Assembly: GCA_022453515.1 (NCBI GenBank)
Contig: JAJNNY010000050.1
Location: 62,001 to 126,000, forward strand
Origin: Astrocystis sublimbata
Lineage: Eukaryota > Ascomycota > Sordariomycetes > Xylariales > Xylariaceae
DNA: 64,000 nucleotides
Reading direction: 5' to 3'
Shown: one piece after another, positions 36,987 to 48,352 of the stretch
Layout: every line of letters starts with the position of its first letter
Position numbering within the stretch: position 1 is the first letter of the stretch
Program-made: the position numbers and the translations under genes
Notes under the pieces: model-generated
The model's database searches: none
What the model was told of the DNA's origin: nothing
What the model saw: only the letters and a program-made list of their open reading frames with translations

Positions 36987-37723
36987 ATGAGACATCATTG
37001 CATTGAGGGGGAGGTGATGAACTCTGGTTTTATATTGTCGCTTCTATATTTTGATGCTCTAAATTCTGGTAGATAAGCTCAATTGATGTGAGATTCAACT
37101 GCTACTTTGATCTATTGAAATTTCAACACAGTGACTCGGCAACGCATTAGTGAGACTTGTAACTATTTCTAGCTCTAGTTGGGTTATATTTATGTATACA
37201 GACATCATTCCAAATATTGCGTGGCACGCGGTAGAAGAAATCATTATCGCCTTAATCCATACCCGCGCCTCATACCAGCTATACTATAGCATTCACATAA
37301 TGTCTTACATGATATGCAGCTGCCATGTACCGGTCAACTGCTTTTGCACTAGAGCGAAGGAATATCGCAGTAGCCACGTAGCCAAGTAGAATAGTAGGGG
37401 TATGGTGTCAATTGTATTGATTCCTGGGCTCTCCTATATAGTGGGAGCCGCCCAGTCCTTCTGTATATAGATCTCGTAGCTCAAAAAGCCCTTTACAAGG
37501 GAGCCCCTGGGTCATGGTGAGGCTCATGCTACCTTGGCACCTGACAGTACCTCACTTATAGATGCTGGATTAATTGCCGACGTATACATGTTTGAAAGCA
37601 TATTGCTAGATCATCTTTGGCACTTGGCCTTAAATCCAAACTTTACACGATACTGCCTGTCCCAAGCGTTGCATGTTCGGACATGCATCCTCGCCATCGT
37701 TATCGCCATCGCCATCATCACCA
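36987..37723. other. Intergenic region between convergent SDR and FAD oxidase genes
   Basis: About 740 bp, A/T-rich, with no supported gene. Confidence 0.5.
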
Positions 37724-39618
37724 TCAACGGACAAAGGAGTTATAGTACCGGAAACTGTTCCCCGGATCGTACTCGGCCTTGACCTTCCGCAGCTTCTGAA
37801 GGCGCCACGGCTCAGACCCATAGATGTCCTCGAGGCTCTGATACTCGAGACCGACGGCGTAGTTGACGTATACGGCGGGCGCGGAGCCCGGATGCCCGGC
37901 GGCCCAGATGTCCCAGTGGTCTTTCGCCCATGCCTGCGCCGAGGCTTTCGAGTTTGAGTCTTCCGTGACGGTCACTTGGAATAGGCTACGCGTCGTTGTC
38001 GGAATTCCATCAGCGTAATTCCGTGACGGACAGAAGCAAGGAGGGGAGGGGAAGGGGGGGGGGGATTGTGGGGTGAGACATACCATAGGTGGTTCTGGTC
38101 ACGATGCGGATACGCGGTCGACGCAGACGGCACGGCCTGCACCGCCTTGACGGCGTAGCCCTCGTAGAACAGTAGGCTAGTCGGCGCGAGGTCGGGGTAC
38201 AGCGCGATGTTCTGGCGGTACAGCTCGAAGTTCCGCCGCTCGGCCGTCACGTTCCAGGTCTTGGTCATGGTCGTGGTGACCGCATACGCGCCGTCGCCGC
38301 AGTCGGTGTCTTGGGATGTGAGCTGCGGGCCCACGATGTCGGGGTAAGGCACGTCGCCCATCTCCTGCGTGATGGCCTGAATGGCGTTGAACGGCGCCAA
38401 GACCGCCTCGGCTTCGTCCGCTGGGCCAGAGTATCCGAATGTCCAGAACAGAACAGGCTGCGTGTGCATTGGTCGTTAGTTTTTAGGGCGCAGCAAAGTA
38501 CGTGGGCATAATCAGGGGATGGGTTACCTTGGTGGTGCTGATGGAGCTGTTCAGGTGGATCATGCCGTAGCTGACGCCCAGCTTGGGAGGGGCCTGGCCA
38601 TGGTTCTGGATCTTGTTCAGCGTCTCGAAGACCGTCTCTAGCTTGTCGCTGGACCAGACGTAGTTGTGGTAGTGCCAGGTCGACGTGTCGGCGGGATATA
38701 TGTTGAGAACCGCACTGGTGACGACGCCGAAGTTGTGTCCGGCGCCTCGCATGGCCCAGAAAAGGTCCGGGTGGCTGGTGGCATTGACGCCGATCGCGCG
38801 TCCGTCGGCTAGGACGACGTTCAAGTGAACCATGTTGTCAAGAACAAGACCGTGCTGGCCTTCATATCGTCCGTGGCCACCGCCCAGCCCGGCTCCAACG
38901 ACGCCGACGCACTCGGCGGCTCCCGTGGCTGGTGAAGATCTGGTTAGCGATAGTCAAACCAAGAAATAACGGTGTAGTCAACTAGGTTGCACAATATAGG
39001 CCATCTCACTTGTCACATAGCCAGCGTCCCAGAGAGCCGGAACAACCTCGCCGTTGAATGTACCGCCTTGAAGTAGAGCGGTCTTTTTGTCATCGGCGAT
39101 TGTAGCCCCTCGGAGTTGCTTCAGATCGATCTGCAATCCTTTGAACTTGCCAAGCGTGAGGGTGAAGCCGTGTCCAGTATTCACAGCCATGAACGGAAGA
39201 CTGTTGCGGTGACAGTATTTGACCTTAATGAACCGTTAGCCGCTGACGGTCAGCGAGGGAGGTCGTTTAAATATAGAATTGTGCTGAGAGGTTCAAAGAC
39301 ATGAGTGGGTGTGCTGACAATAGTAGCAACATCCGATTCCTGTGCTGGCTGAACTACGACCTCAATGTGAGGCGGCTCAAGTGTGTTCCATCTGCTTGTT
39401 AGATTGGAAAACTGCGGATTCGAGGGAAATAGTATCGTTGAACCGGCAGAGAGTTTCGGGCCTAATGTGCTCGTAATGTTGAACGATGATAGAGCACGAG
39501 GCGAAGCAGGAGCTCGCTGGAAGAAAGCTGGAATAGATCCAAAATCCACTGGCGAGCCGGATACAGTTGCCTGTAGAAGCGCAAGGCCGTAAAGCAAATA
39601 ATTCCTGGGGATTATCAT
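37724..39618 (-). CDS. Secreted FAD-linked oxidoreductase, berberine-bridge-enzyme type
   Basis: A flavoprotein oxidase of the FAD_binding_4 plus BBE family, 516 aa. Exons on the minus strand: 39319-39618, 39010-39223, 38528-38928, 38084-38457 and 37724-37985. The N-terminus is signal-peptide-like ([16 protein letters not shown]). The FAD domain shows [23 protein letters not shown] (His at the usual covalent-FAD position, though preceded by TG rather than GG), and [19 protein letters not shown] with the Cys of the second flavin bond. The C-terminal BBE segment ends [14 protein letters not shown]. The first intron has a weak donor (ATT|GTCAGC), the least certain junction. Homologues do oxidative cyclisation, dehydrogenation or alcohol oxidation in fungal metabolite pathways; the specific step here is unknown. 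Confidence 0.87.
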
Positions 39619-40470
39619 GTTTTATGGTATTATTCACAAGATGAACTGTTCAGGAATATGGTTGCGATGGTATCTCGGATCGAAAACAATGCTGGAACCA
39701 GGAGGCCTACATGTTTTTATATTCACCCTGGGTTCGTTAACGAGCTCACAGCCCTTGAAATCGCAAGGCGCCTCATCGACAAGTATTCCTAAAGCCGAAC
39801 CTAATAGAAGGCTCCGTGTGTGATGCCTCCATTAGGACCCCATGGTCACAAGAGCAATGAGGCTGAAAGGGCTTAGCCATGACGACTTTCCTGGAATCCG
39901 TACTATCAATCAATCTGCGTTGTTGGATTTGAATCCTCGTGTGTGATTCCAGGAATAACTCGTGGACCGATTGGATGAGGGAGTGAGCTGACGCACCTTT
40001 TTGGAATACTAGGGCGCCCATGATCCTTCGCCGACGAGTCTGCTAGTTGTGTGACGGCGTGCAGTTGTATTTTGGGTTTCGCGTAGACTCTGATAGCCAC
40101 ACGGCTGAGATGAGACCTGACCCTATTGTTTTTGTTCCATTAAGGGTGCGTTGTATCGCGGAGTCGCATCCTTGAAGGCGTGGGATCAATATGGTACAAC
40201 AGGTGGCTTGTTGGTTTGTAAGCATCGGTTGTAGGGGGCGCTGACGCGTCACATTCAGAGAGAGAGCAAAGGTCGTCCAAGCAATGCGAGCTCAACATCA
40301 CATAGATAGATATGAATTTAGATGAGAAGCTAGCTGATGTAACCAGTAGATAGAACGAATACCTTTGCTGTCATTTGTCAATCAAAGTCAATCAAGATGA
40401 CACACTAAACTCACAACATAATGAGAGTGCTCAGAGCGCGCGGCTGGGAGACTACTCCTACAAGATGCGG
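39619..40470. other. Intergenic region upstream of the FAD oxidase
   Basis: About 850 bp with no supported gene. It holds the promoter of the FAD oxidase and the 3' flank of the P450. Confidence 0.5.
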
Positions 40471-42446
40471 CTAAGACTTGCGCAAGATATCCTCTGGGAC
40501 TGAAACCCACTGACCATTCTCATCGAGCATCTTTGACACCTCGTTCCACTGATCCCTTATCGCTTCGGCTTTGGACGGGCTCCTGGGTACTATGTCAGCA
40601 GCGAAGGGCTTGGGCATCGCCATCATGCCATCCACAATATAGTCCATATCTGGGAGTATCTCCCGTTTAGTCCCAGGTTCAATGGCCCGTCTAAAGTCAA
40701 ACGCCCAAAGCAGGCGAGAGATGGCCAAAAACACCGAGCGGTCAGCTATATGCATGCCTTGACATCTACGTCGCCCCGCGCCAAAGACGAAGTGATCTCG
40801 CTGCTTGACATCTGGGTTACTCGCCGCCTCAGCCGACGTCTGAGTATCGTTGATGTACCTCAAGGGGTCGAACTTTCGGGGCGAACTGTGTCTCTCGGGG
40901 TCATTATGGATCGCCCTTTAGTGCGTGTGTATCCGTCAGCCTTTATTAAATCCTCCGTGGGTCGAGTTTTCGCTCTCCGACTCCTTATGCTTATCCTTCG
41001 GGACGCTTTCACATACCAAACATTGAGTATAACAGTCGCATCTTTCGGAATGCGGTATCCGAGATAGTTGTCATCGTGAGTCACAGCGTGGGGTATGCCT
41101 AGCAAGAATCCTGGCATCCAACGTAGACTCGCTTTGGCGCAGGCTCGGATATAAGGCAGATCGAACTCGTCGCCGAGCTCGGGTATCCGATCACCACACA
41201 CGCGGTCGAGCTCGTCTCTCGCCCTTTGCGCCACCTGGGGCCAAATCACCATTGCCTGCACGAAGCCGATCAAGATACTTGCGGTGGTCTCGGCTCCGGC
41301 TTGCAAGATAGAGCCTCCGACGTAGGCTGCAGAGTCATCTGAGAACCCCTCTTTTTCTTGCATCGCGACCAAATCTCTGCTGATGCACGGCTTTTCTCGG
41401 GCATGTTAGTGTGGGGTACTCATGAAAGGTCATTTGTTCAATGGCTGTTTTTTACCTTGGCTGTCCCGTTTTTTACATCCCGCTTCATGCTGTGATAATT
41501 TCTCAGGAACAGTCTTCGCTCTCTTTCGTGTATGCGCTTGCCCTCGGCTTTGATGGGAAGCAACCAGGCTGGCAAACTTCGCAAAATGGGAACCAAGTCT
41601 ACAAGCGCAGCTGTCTGCGTGTCTCGAGTGAGTATTATTGTGGAGAATCAGATGGCGAGGTTTGGAAGAACGTACACGCGAGCCGATCAACTCGGAGCTT
41701 CTATCAAATATCTAAGGGCACCTTATGTCAGTTGCTGATTTATTGCTGGAAGTTGACTGTAACTGGCACGAACGTCGAATGCTTCTTTGAAATTGGAGTC
41801 CTGTATGCTCCGGATGCGATACCCGAACGTCATTTGCGTAGTCAGCGAAGCCGTGTAGCGGCGCAAGTGATCGATGAAGTCGTTGGGCTTCTCCAAGAAC
41901 GCAAGAAGCATTGCTTTGTTCTCCAGATCCTGATACGGGACATAGGTTCTGGCAGCAGCGAGACCAAGCATCGCTTGGACAAATCTCCGAACTCCTTTCC
42001 AGACGCTGTTATTTGGCTTTGAGGCGAAAGAATGTCAGTATTCGATGTTGCCGAGAGGGACGAGCTTGGACGATGCGTTTTACCATGAACAAGACCCGCA
42101 AGCCACCGCTCAACACGTCCTGTGCCATATAAGACTCTGGTCGTGAAGCATAGATGGCGCCACGGCGGTCAATTAACTCCTTAATGGCTGCATCCGAGTT
42201 CAGAACAATCATGACCTTGGTTCCTAGTATTAGCGAGTAGATTGGTCCGTACTCTCGAGCCCATTTCTCAAACTGGATGTGCCTTTTCTCTGTTGCGATA
42301 AGATGCAGGTTGCCGAGTAGAGGAACGGTAGGCGGGCCCGGAGGATAGTCTTTTGGTCGCCGCCCAGTCCAACTCAGCGCCCAAAGGGCAATTGAGAAGA
42401 GCAACAAACTTAAAACGGGCAGCGTTTGGGCGTTGAAGATGAACAT
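40471..42446 (-). CDS. Cytochrome P450 with a substituted ExxR motif
   Basis: A membrane-anchored P450 of 539 aa. Exons on the minus strand: 42084-42446, 41774-42016, 41676-41711 (36 nt), 41456-41614, 41017-41390 and 40471-40915. The hydrophobic anchor is TLPVLSLLLFSIALWALSW, followed by the proline hinge YPPGPPTVPLLGN. The I-helix QAGAETTAS and the heme loop FVFGAGRRRCQG with its Cys are intact. The K-helix reads CAKASLRW, where family members have K-E-S/T-L-R, so the near-invariant ExxR Glu is Ala (codon GCG). The following FDPLRY also lacks the Glu of PERF. The gene is otherwise open and full length. It may be weakly folded or inactive, consistent with the broken PKS nearby, or the substitution may be a sequencing error. 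The 36-nt exon is inferred from phase and family fit. Confidence 0.86.
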
Positions 42447-43265
42447 GACTCGCGATTATCGTGTGCAAAGATTGATACAACACTTATGCTAAGAGATGTT
42501 CAACATGAAGGGGTGATGGTTCACAGTACTATAAGCTGGTGTAGTTCAAGCTACAGTGATGGGTTATCATGAATCAATAGTTATCTAATACTACATGTTT
42601 ACCTCGACATTGACATATCCGAGGGCCGGGGCTATAGTGAAAACATCTTTCCAAGCTCACTCCATCCGAAATCTCATATGCAGAGGTTAAACAGTGGACC
42701 AATATGCTGGGCATTTCACAATGGCGATCATTTGGTGAGTGTGGGGAGTACTGCCTGAGTCTGTAGCCTTATGCATGTTCAATTACACTTAGGCCATGTC
42801 CGCATCCGGTCCGAAATGTGCGGCAGTGAAGCAACGAGTGCGCACGTAAGTCTACGGAGTAATATAATAGTATTGCGTTCCACACTGTGCTGTGTCGCTG
42901 GCAAAGCAAGGACCTAACTCGTGAGCCTATCACTACTAGGTTCACCCCCCCTTAATTTGCCAAGTGTTGGATCCTTGTATAGTGCTTATTATGCCCTAAG
43001 GGGCATGGGTATAGGGGGCTAGAACCCAACATGGCGGTAAGATCGTCGCCGCAGGATGCAGCCTTATGGAGTATCCGTGTAAGCATACAAAGCATTCAAA
43101 TACCCCTCTCTTGTAAGATAAACGACCAAGGATAGGTGCTGTGTCACCCTGGTTTTTTAAAAAAGGCAACTGCCCTTCGTCTCCAACACCAACTCACCTA
43201 CAAGGCATCTCACATTCTCCAATGTGCTTAGTGGACCTCGCTATCCAGTGCTGCCCCTGCCCACC
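42447..43265. other. Divergent intergenic region (P450 / transcription factor)
   Basis: About 820 bp. I searched it on the + strand for a Zn2Cys6 exon that would complete the downstream regulator and saw none. No gene is supported. Confidence 0.45.
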
Positions 43266-44929
43266 ATGGTCCTGTTATCGGAAGCAGCCGGTAGTGGTCT
43301 AGACTCACGTCATGTATCCCCAGAGCAGCCCCGAAAGAAGTCCATTCAATTGTCTTGGCCCAATGCGAACGACCAGAGACGCGCCAAAGTCGGCAACCCT
43401 TCGTCGTCCCTGCAAAGATGGCGGGCTGGTGACGCGCGCGGGGACGGAGACGGATCGAAGGCAGCTGTGCACATTGTTGACGTCTCCCAGGAAGATCTGG
43501 AAAGGCACTACGCGCTGTCCGACACCGTTCGAGATGGTAAAGCGTCTCATTTCGTACCTTGATGTATCGAATGTGCTCTGTTAAACTCTGTGCAGCCTCG
43601 TCCCGACCAAGCATACACACGTTGATAAGATGGAATCCGTTTCAAATGGACGTCGCTGATCACGAACTTTTCGAGCATTGTGGGTGCCGAGACGTCCCAG
43701 GCGCGCCGTGCTAAGGTGAAGCTGATGATACGCTAGTCCATCGCACAGCGTCGCAGTCGCTCGCTATTTTCGGCCGGAATCCCGAGGAACTGGCGTATGC
43801 GCTTGTGCGCCTTGCTCTTTTGGATGACTCTGTCTCTTCGCGTGCTGTATGGCTCTCTTTGCTGGCGTTCTCAGCGACACACCGACACCATGTCTACGTG
43901 CAGTCGGTGCAATACAAGATCTCAGCTATTGAGGCCTTGGCGGCGGTACCCACCAACGAAATCAGCACCAAGGAAGCCATCCAACACATTGCGGCAGGGA
44001 TGTTGTTGTGTTCCCTCGAAGTAGGTAGATAGATCCTAGCTGTGGTCGCCGCTCGCTAACCTGCTCTAAGATCCACCACACATCCTGTACCTCGGGCCAA
44101 TGGATCCATTATATCATCGCCGTCAAGGATGTGGTGCAAGCCAGCAATCTAAGCGAATGCACGGAACTCAGTCCCGATCTTGCTCTTTTACTAGAGTGGG
44201 TGTACTACCACGATGTACTCCTACGCTTCTCTACTCGGTATTGGCCCTTATCAAAAGCCAATATCATTAGTGATGCACCCAGCTTCGAAGTCAAGGTCAG
44301 TGCATACGCAACCGATGATCAGGCATGATTAGTCTTCTTACGTGACAGTTATCCAGCTCTCTCATCCAACACCGCCTGCTATAGCCGCTGTGAAACTCTT
44401 GTCGGAGCTTTGTGATGCTGTTTCTGCTTATCCCGTCTCCACAGACTCCGCAGAAATGACGAACGAGCATATTAGTTTCTTGAAAATCTTAGACTGGAAG
44501 ATCAGAAACATCTCTTTCGATGAGATGACACAAGGCGACACAGACAATGCGCGGATGAATGCAGAGGTATACAAGTTAGCAATGCTGGTGTATCTCAATC
44601 GTGCCTCGAACGATGCTCTCGCTCAGGCTGCGATGACGCAGAGCTATGTCGACCAAGGCTTCGCACTATTTGCTCGAATAAGCTCATGCCAGCACCAATT
44701 CCCGCTGTTCGTTTTAGGGCTAGAGGCGCGTACCGACGAACAGAGGGTAATCATCCTCGAACTTATCTCAAGAACGGGCCGGACCGACGCCTCACGGTCG
44801 CTCGAGCAGGTTCGGATTCTGATGCAGGCCTCCTGGGCACAGGAAGACCTTGCCAACGGCAATATCAGCTATCTGGCCAACTTGAGCTACGTATTTAGCT
44901 GTTGCCGCAATGTACCCAGCTTCGTCTAG
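43266..44929 (+). CDS. Fungal-specific transcription factor domain protein (PF11951-like), no visible Zn2Cys6 cluster
   Basis: A probable nuclear regulator of 474 aa. Exons: 43266-43536, 43596-43679, 43749-44020, 44071-44295 and 44357-44929; phases join. The body is typical of the Fungal_trans_2 domain: LIRWNPFQMDVADHELFEH, then SQSLAIFGRNPEEL, STKEAIQHIAAGMLLCS, HHTSCTSGQWIHYI, LLEWVYYHDVLLRFSTRYW, and the usual short ending NVPSFV. The N-terminal ~90 residues are basic (EQPRKKSIQ) but contain no CxxC-type binuclear zinc cluster, and none was found upstream. Either a DNA-binding exon was lost or missed, or the protein acts without it. Exon 1 and the last acceptor (44357) are the least certain. 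It sits next to the PKS remnant, as a pathway regulator would. Confidence 0.75.
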
Positions 44930-45219
44930 TGTATCAAGGCTTGCAGGGAGTAGTTGACGTTTTAGGGGAGGAACACTCCGGTTTCAACAAGCAACTTGTC
45001 CTGTATGAACTTCGCAAGAGAGGATATATAAAGACACAGATTCATCTTAACAGACGCGGCGAGGTTGAGAAGCGCCTTCATAGATACAGGTGTTGTAGCT
45101 CGATAAATCTATATAACTCGTGTAGTTTCCCAAACATGGACCTTCGCTAAAGGATCCTACTAGCAGCATACATACTATAAATTCGTATACCGAGCTTGAA
45201 CATCGCATAAGCTTATTCC

Positions 45220-45650
45220 ATGGCGACGAATCCAGACATATCCCCTACCGCCAGGGCCAGTGTATCGCAATTCATCTATCGTCAGCTGTTATTTACACCG
45301 CCGCCCCTGAACCATGAATACATGAACCTTCGTGGGAAGACCGCCATAGTGACAGGTGCCAATAGCGGTATCGGGCTCGAGACAGCGCGACTCCTACTTG
45401 GTCTAGGATGCGAGGTGATCCTGGCCGTGCGCGACGAGCGGAAAGGACAAGAGGCACGACAAGTGCTACTGGGCGGCGACACCGAATCCCCTTCTGACAT
45501 CGTCGCTGCCGTGCAAGTCTGGGCACTAGATCTTGCCAACTATGATTCGATCATGGCCTTCGCAGAGCGGTGCAAAAGAAACCTGGAGAGACTCGACATC
45601 GTCGTCCTCAACGCAGGGCTGTACAAGGCCGTCGAGTCCTTCCACCCGAC
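45220..45650 (+). pseudogene. 5' fragment of a short-chain dehydrogenase gene (retinol-dehydrogenase-like)
   Basis: It begins MATNPDISPTARASVSQFIY and reaches the Rossmann motif KTAIVTGANSGIGLETA, the cofactor loop LAVRDERKGQEA, and the NAG motif VVLNAGLYKAVESFHPT. SDR similarity then stops abruptly at about 45645. The catalytic Ser, the YxxxK and the whole C-terminal half are missing. The frame runs on out of phase for only ten more codons to TAG at 45679-45681. The following bases, in another frame, encode polyketide-synthase sequence. With about 143 of the usual ~320 residues, this cannot be a working SDR. No GT-AG intron of normal size joins it in phase to the PKS part. Confidence 0.8.
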
Positions 45651-48352
45651 CTGTTATGGATCACAGGCGCAGACATGTTAGGCCATTCTCCAAACCCTAA
45701 TCTGACCCTTTCCAATGGACTCTCGCGAGCTCTTATGTTGGAGCAGCCAACACTACGGTACTCGATTCTTGACGTTGGGAAGCTGGACCGCCTTGATATG
45801 GCTACGGTATGCGAAAGCATGGTCGAGGCTCTCGTGCCCAAGTACAACAGAGACGATTGCGAGTTTATAAAGAAAGACGGCATGCTACACATTAGCCGAT
45901 ACAGTCCTGACTTCGATGTTAACTCGTTGTTCCGGCAACGCCTGGAACCCCTGAGCGAGAAGCCGCTGCAGCCGTTGGGCAATGTCGCATCGTCGCGGCT
46001 CTCAATCAGCCGCGCCGGGGCCCTGGATACGCTCCATTTCCAGGAGCAGTCTGAACCCGTGCAAGATGCGGCGCCCACGGCAGACTACGTTGACGTCGCA
46101 GTCCGGGCTGTCAGTCTCAATGCTAAAGATGTTTACGCTATCAACGGCCGAGTCGATACACGCGATAAGACAACCGCCTTCGACCTTTCAGGCATCGTCA
46201 CCGCTATCGGTCCAAATGTGAAGCATGTGCAAGTCGGAGACCGCGCCGTCGCTTGTGCTCCACATCATCTGGGGACAACAGTGCGTTTGAGGGCTGGATG
46301 TGTACATAAGATGCTGGAACACGAGTCGTTCACGGCCCTGCCGACCTTATTCCTCGTCTACGCCACTGCTCTGTACGCCATCAACAATCGCGCCAACTTG
46401 CGCGCAGGGGAGTCGATCCTCGTCCATGCCGGCTCCGGCGGTCTTGGTATCGCTGCCATCACGCTGGCTCAACGCATCGGTGCTACTGTCTACACCACTG
46501 CTGGCTCCAAGGCCAAGCGCGACTATATCATCAACGAGCTTGGCGTACCGGCTGCTCATGTTTTCAGCTCCCGCGATTTGTCTTTCGTGCCTGCGATCAA
46601 CAAAGTTACCGGTGGTCGCGGTGTTGATGTCGTGATCAACTCCCTCGTCGGTGATCTCATGCACGAAAGCTGGCGGTGCCTCTCCGACTTTGGCCGCTTT
46701 ATCGAAATTGGCAAGCGAGAGCTGATCGATGCTGGAAAGCTGGACATGCGTGTCTTCTTGCGTAATGCTACTTTCACGGCCTTTGATCTTTCGGAATTGT
46801 ACCATGCTGACGATGCTTATCACCACGCCGGCTGGGATAATCTCGTCGCTGAGACGCTGCAGCTGTATCGCGCAGGGGAGATCACGACACTGCCCATGAA
46901 GGTATTTGATGTCAGCCAAATAGCGCAGGCGTACCGATATTTTGCGCACCCGGACCGCGTGGGTAAAGTGGTCATTTCATTGAAAACGGCGAACGCCCGT
47001 ATCCCGGTAGGTCAACCCCCTTTTTTACCCCTTTTTACCCCTTTTTCAACCCCCTTTTCATAAAAACCTCGAGGCAGTATTACTAACAAACTCCCCACGT
47101 ATGATAGGTTGCACCACCTATGTACCACAGTGTCTTTGATCGAGAAAAGGTGTACTTGCTGGTAGGATGCTTAGGCGGACTAGGCCGTAGTCTCAGTCGA
47201 TGGATGATGAACCGTGGCTGCCGTCACTTCGTCTTTGTAGGGCGCTCGGGTGCTGATAAGCCCAGCGCAAGACAACTCGTCTCTTCACTGGAAGACGCCG
47301 GGGCTACGGTCGGCGTGGTTCGCGGCGACGTCTCAAGCGCCGCAGATGTTACAGCTGCAGTAGAGGCCTGCCTGGCCACGGGTCGCCGTATAGGCGGCGT
47401 TGTGCAGGCCGCCATGGGGCTGCATGAGGCTCTCTTCACTCGTATGTCCAACGAAGCCTGGCACACCGGGATCGACCCCAAATATCAAGGAACCTGGAAC
47501 CTCCACAATGCGCTGCAGGTACACATTGATCAAGATGCTGCAAATGAGCCGGACTTTTTTCTGCTCACTTCCTCCGTCTCCGGAACCGTAGGTACTGCCA
47601 CCGAGGCCAACTACTGCTCGGCGAACGGGTTCCTCGACTCATTCGCACGCTGGCGACGAAGCCGCGGCCAGCCGTGCGTGTCGGTCGGCCTGGGCATGAT
47701 TTCCGAGGTCGGCTACCTGCATGAAAATCCCGAGATCGAGGCCCTGCTTCTCCGAAAAGGCATTCAGCCCCTCAACGAAGAGGAGTTTCTCCAGGTGGTT
47801 GATCTGGCGCTCGTCAGCGAAGCCGATTGCCGCGCCGACGACGCACATCTGCTGACGGGGCTAGAACCTGCTGCTATTCGCGAGCTCAGTGCTAGGGGTT
47901 TCGACGTCACCAGTCATGGCGTCCTGGTAGAAGCCCGCGCCTCGGTACTCCTGGCATCGCTGCAGGCCGAAAAGGAAGCGTCTGGAGGCCAGTCTCCGTC
48001 ATCGAGCGGGTTTGATGCTAACGTCGCAGCTGCGCCGTGGTTCAAGGACATAGCTACCTCCCTCAAGCCCATTGTCGCGCCTGAAGCGGACGCACCTAGC
48101 CTTCGTGCTGCCATCTTGCAGCTTATTAAAAAGCGCTTCTCGAATCTCATTCTGATGCCCGCTGATCACATAGACGAGGGTAAGGCTCTCCCTGGGTTCG
48201 GCGTGGACAGCATGATTGCATCTGAGTTTCGGTCGTGGTTTTGGTCTGTCTTCGCGGTCGACATACCCTTCCTGGATATTATGAGTGTGCAGATGTCTCT
48301 GGAGTTACTGGCTCAAGTTGTTGAGGGTAAGGTTGATGGAAACGGCCATTGA
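45648..48352 (+). pseudogene. 3' half of a highly reducing polyketide synthase (ER-KR-ACP); KS-AT-DH missing
   Basis: PKS similarity starts mid-protein at LLWITGADMLGH (linker before ER) and runs to a normal C-terminus. Exons: up to 47006, then 47108-48352; the intron 47007-47107 starts GTAGGT and ends ATAG. Domains in order: enoylreductase with the NADPH motif ILVHAGSGGLGIAAI (about 46000-47000); ketoreductase with LLVGCLGGLGRSLSRW, Ser in LTSSVSG and catalytic Tyr in EANYCSANGF (47140-47700); acyl-carrier protein with PGFGVDSMIAS, Ser 4'-phosphopantetheine site (48110-48330). No TE or release domain follows. The first in-frame ATG is 45675, which would give about 858 aa if expressed. Without KS and AT it cannot make a polyketide. 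What remains has no stops, so the deletion may be recent. Confidence 0.85.

Noticed and set aside
44902..45150. Extra exon after the transcription factor
   Set aside because: Joining it would need a ~30-bp intron; the TF already ends with the normal family C-terminus.
45580..45680. An intron joining the SDR fragment to the PKS in frame
   Set aside because: Possible GT-AG pairs are either under 40 bp or leave the wrong phase (for example 45601 to 45666).
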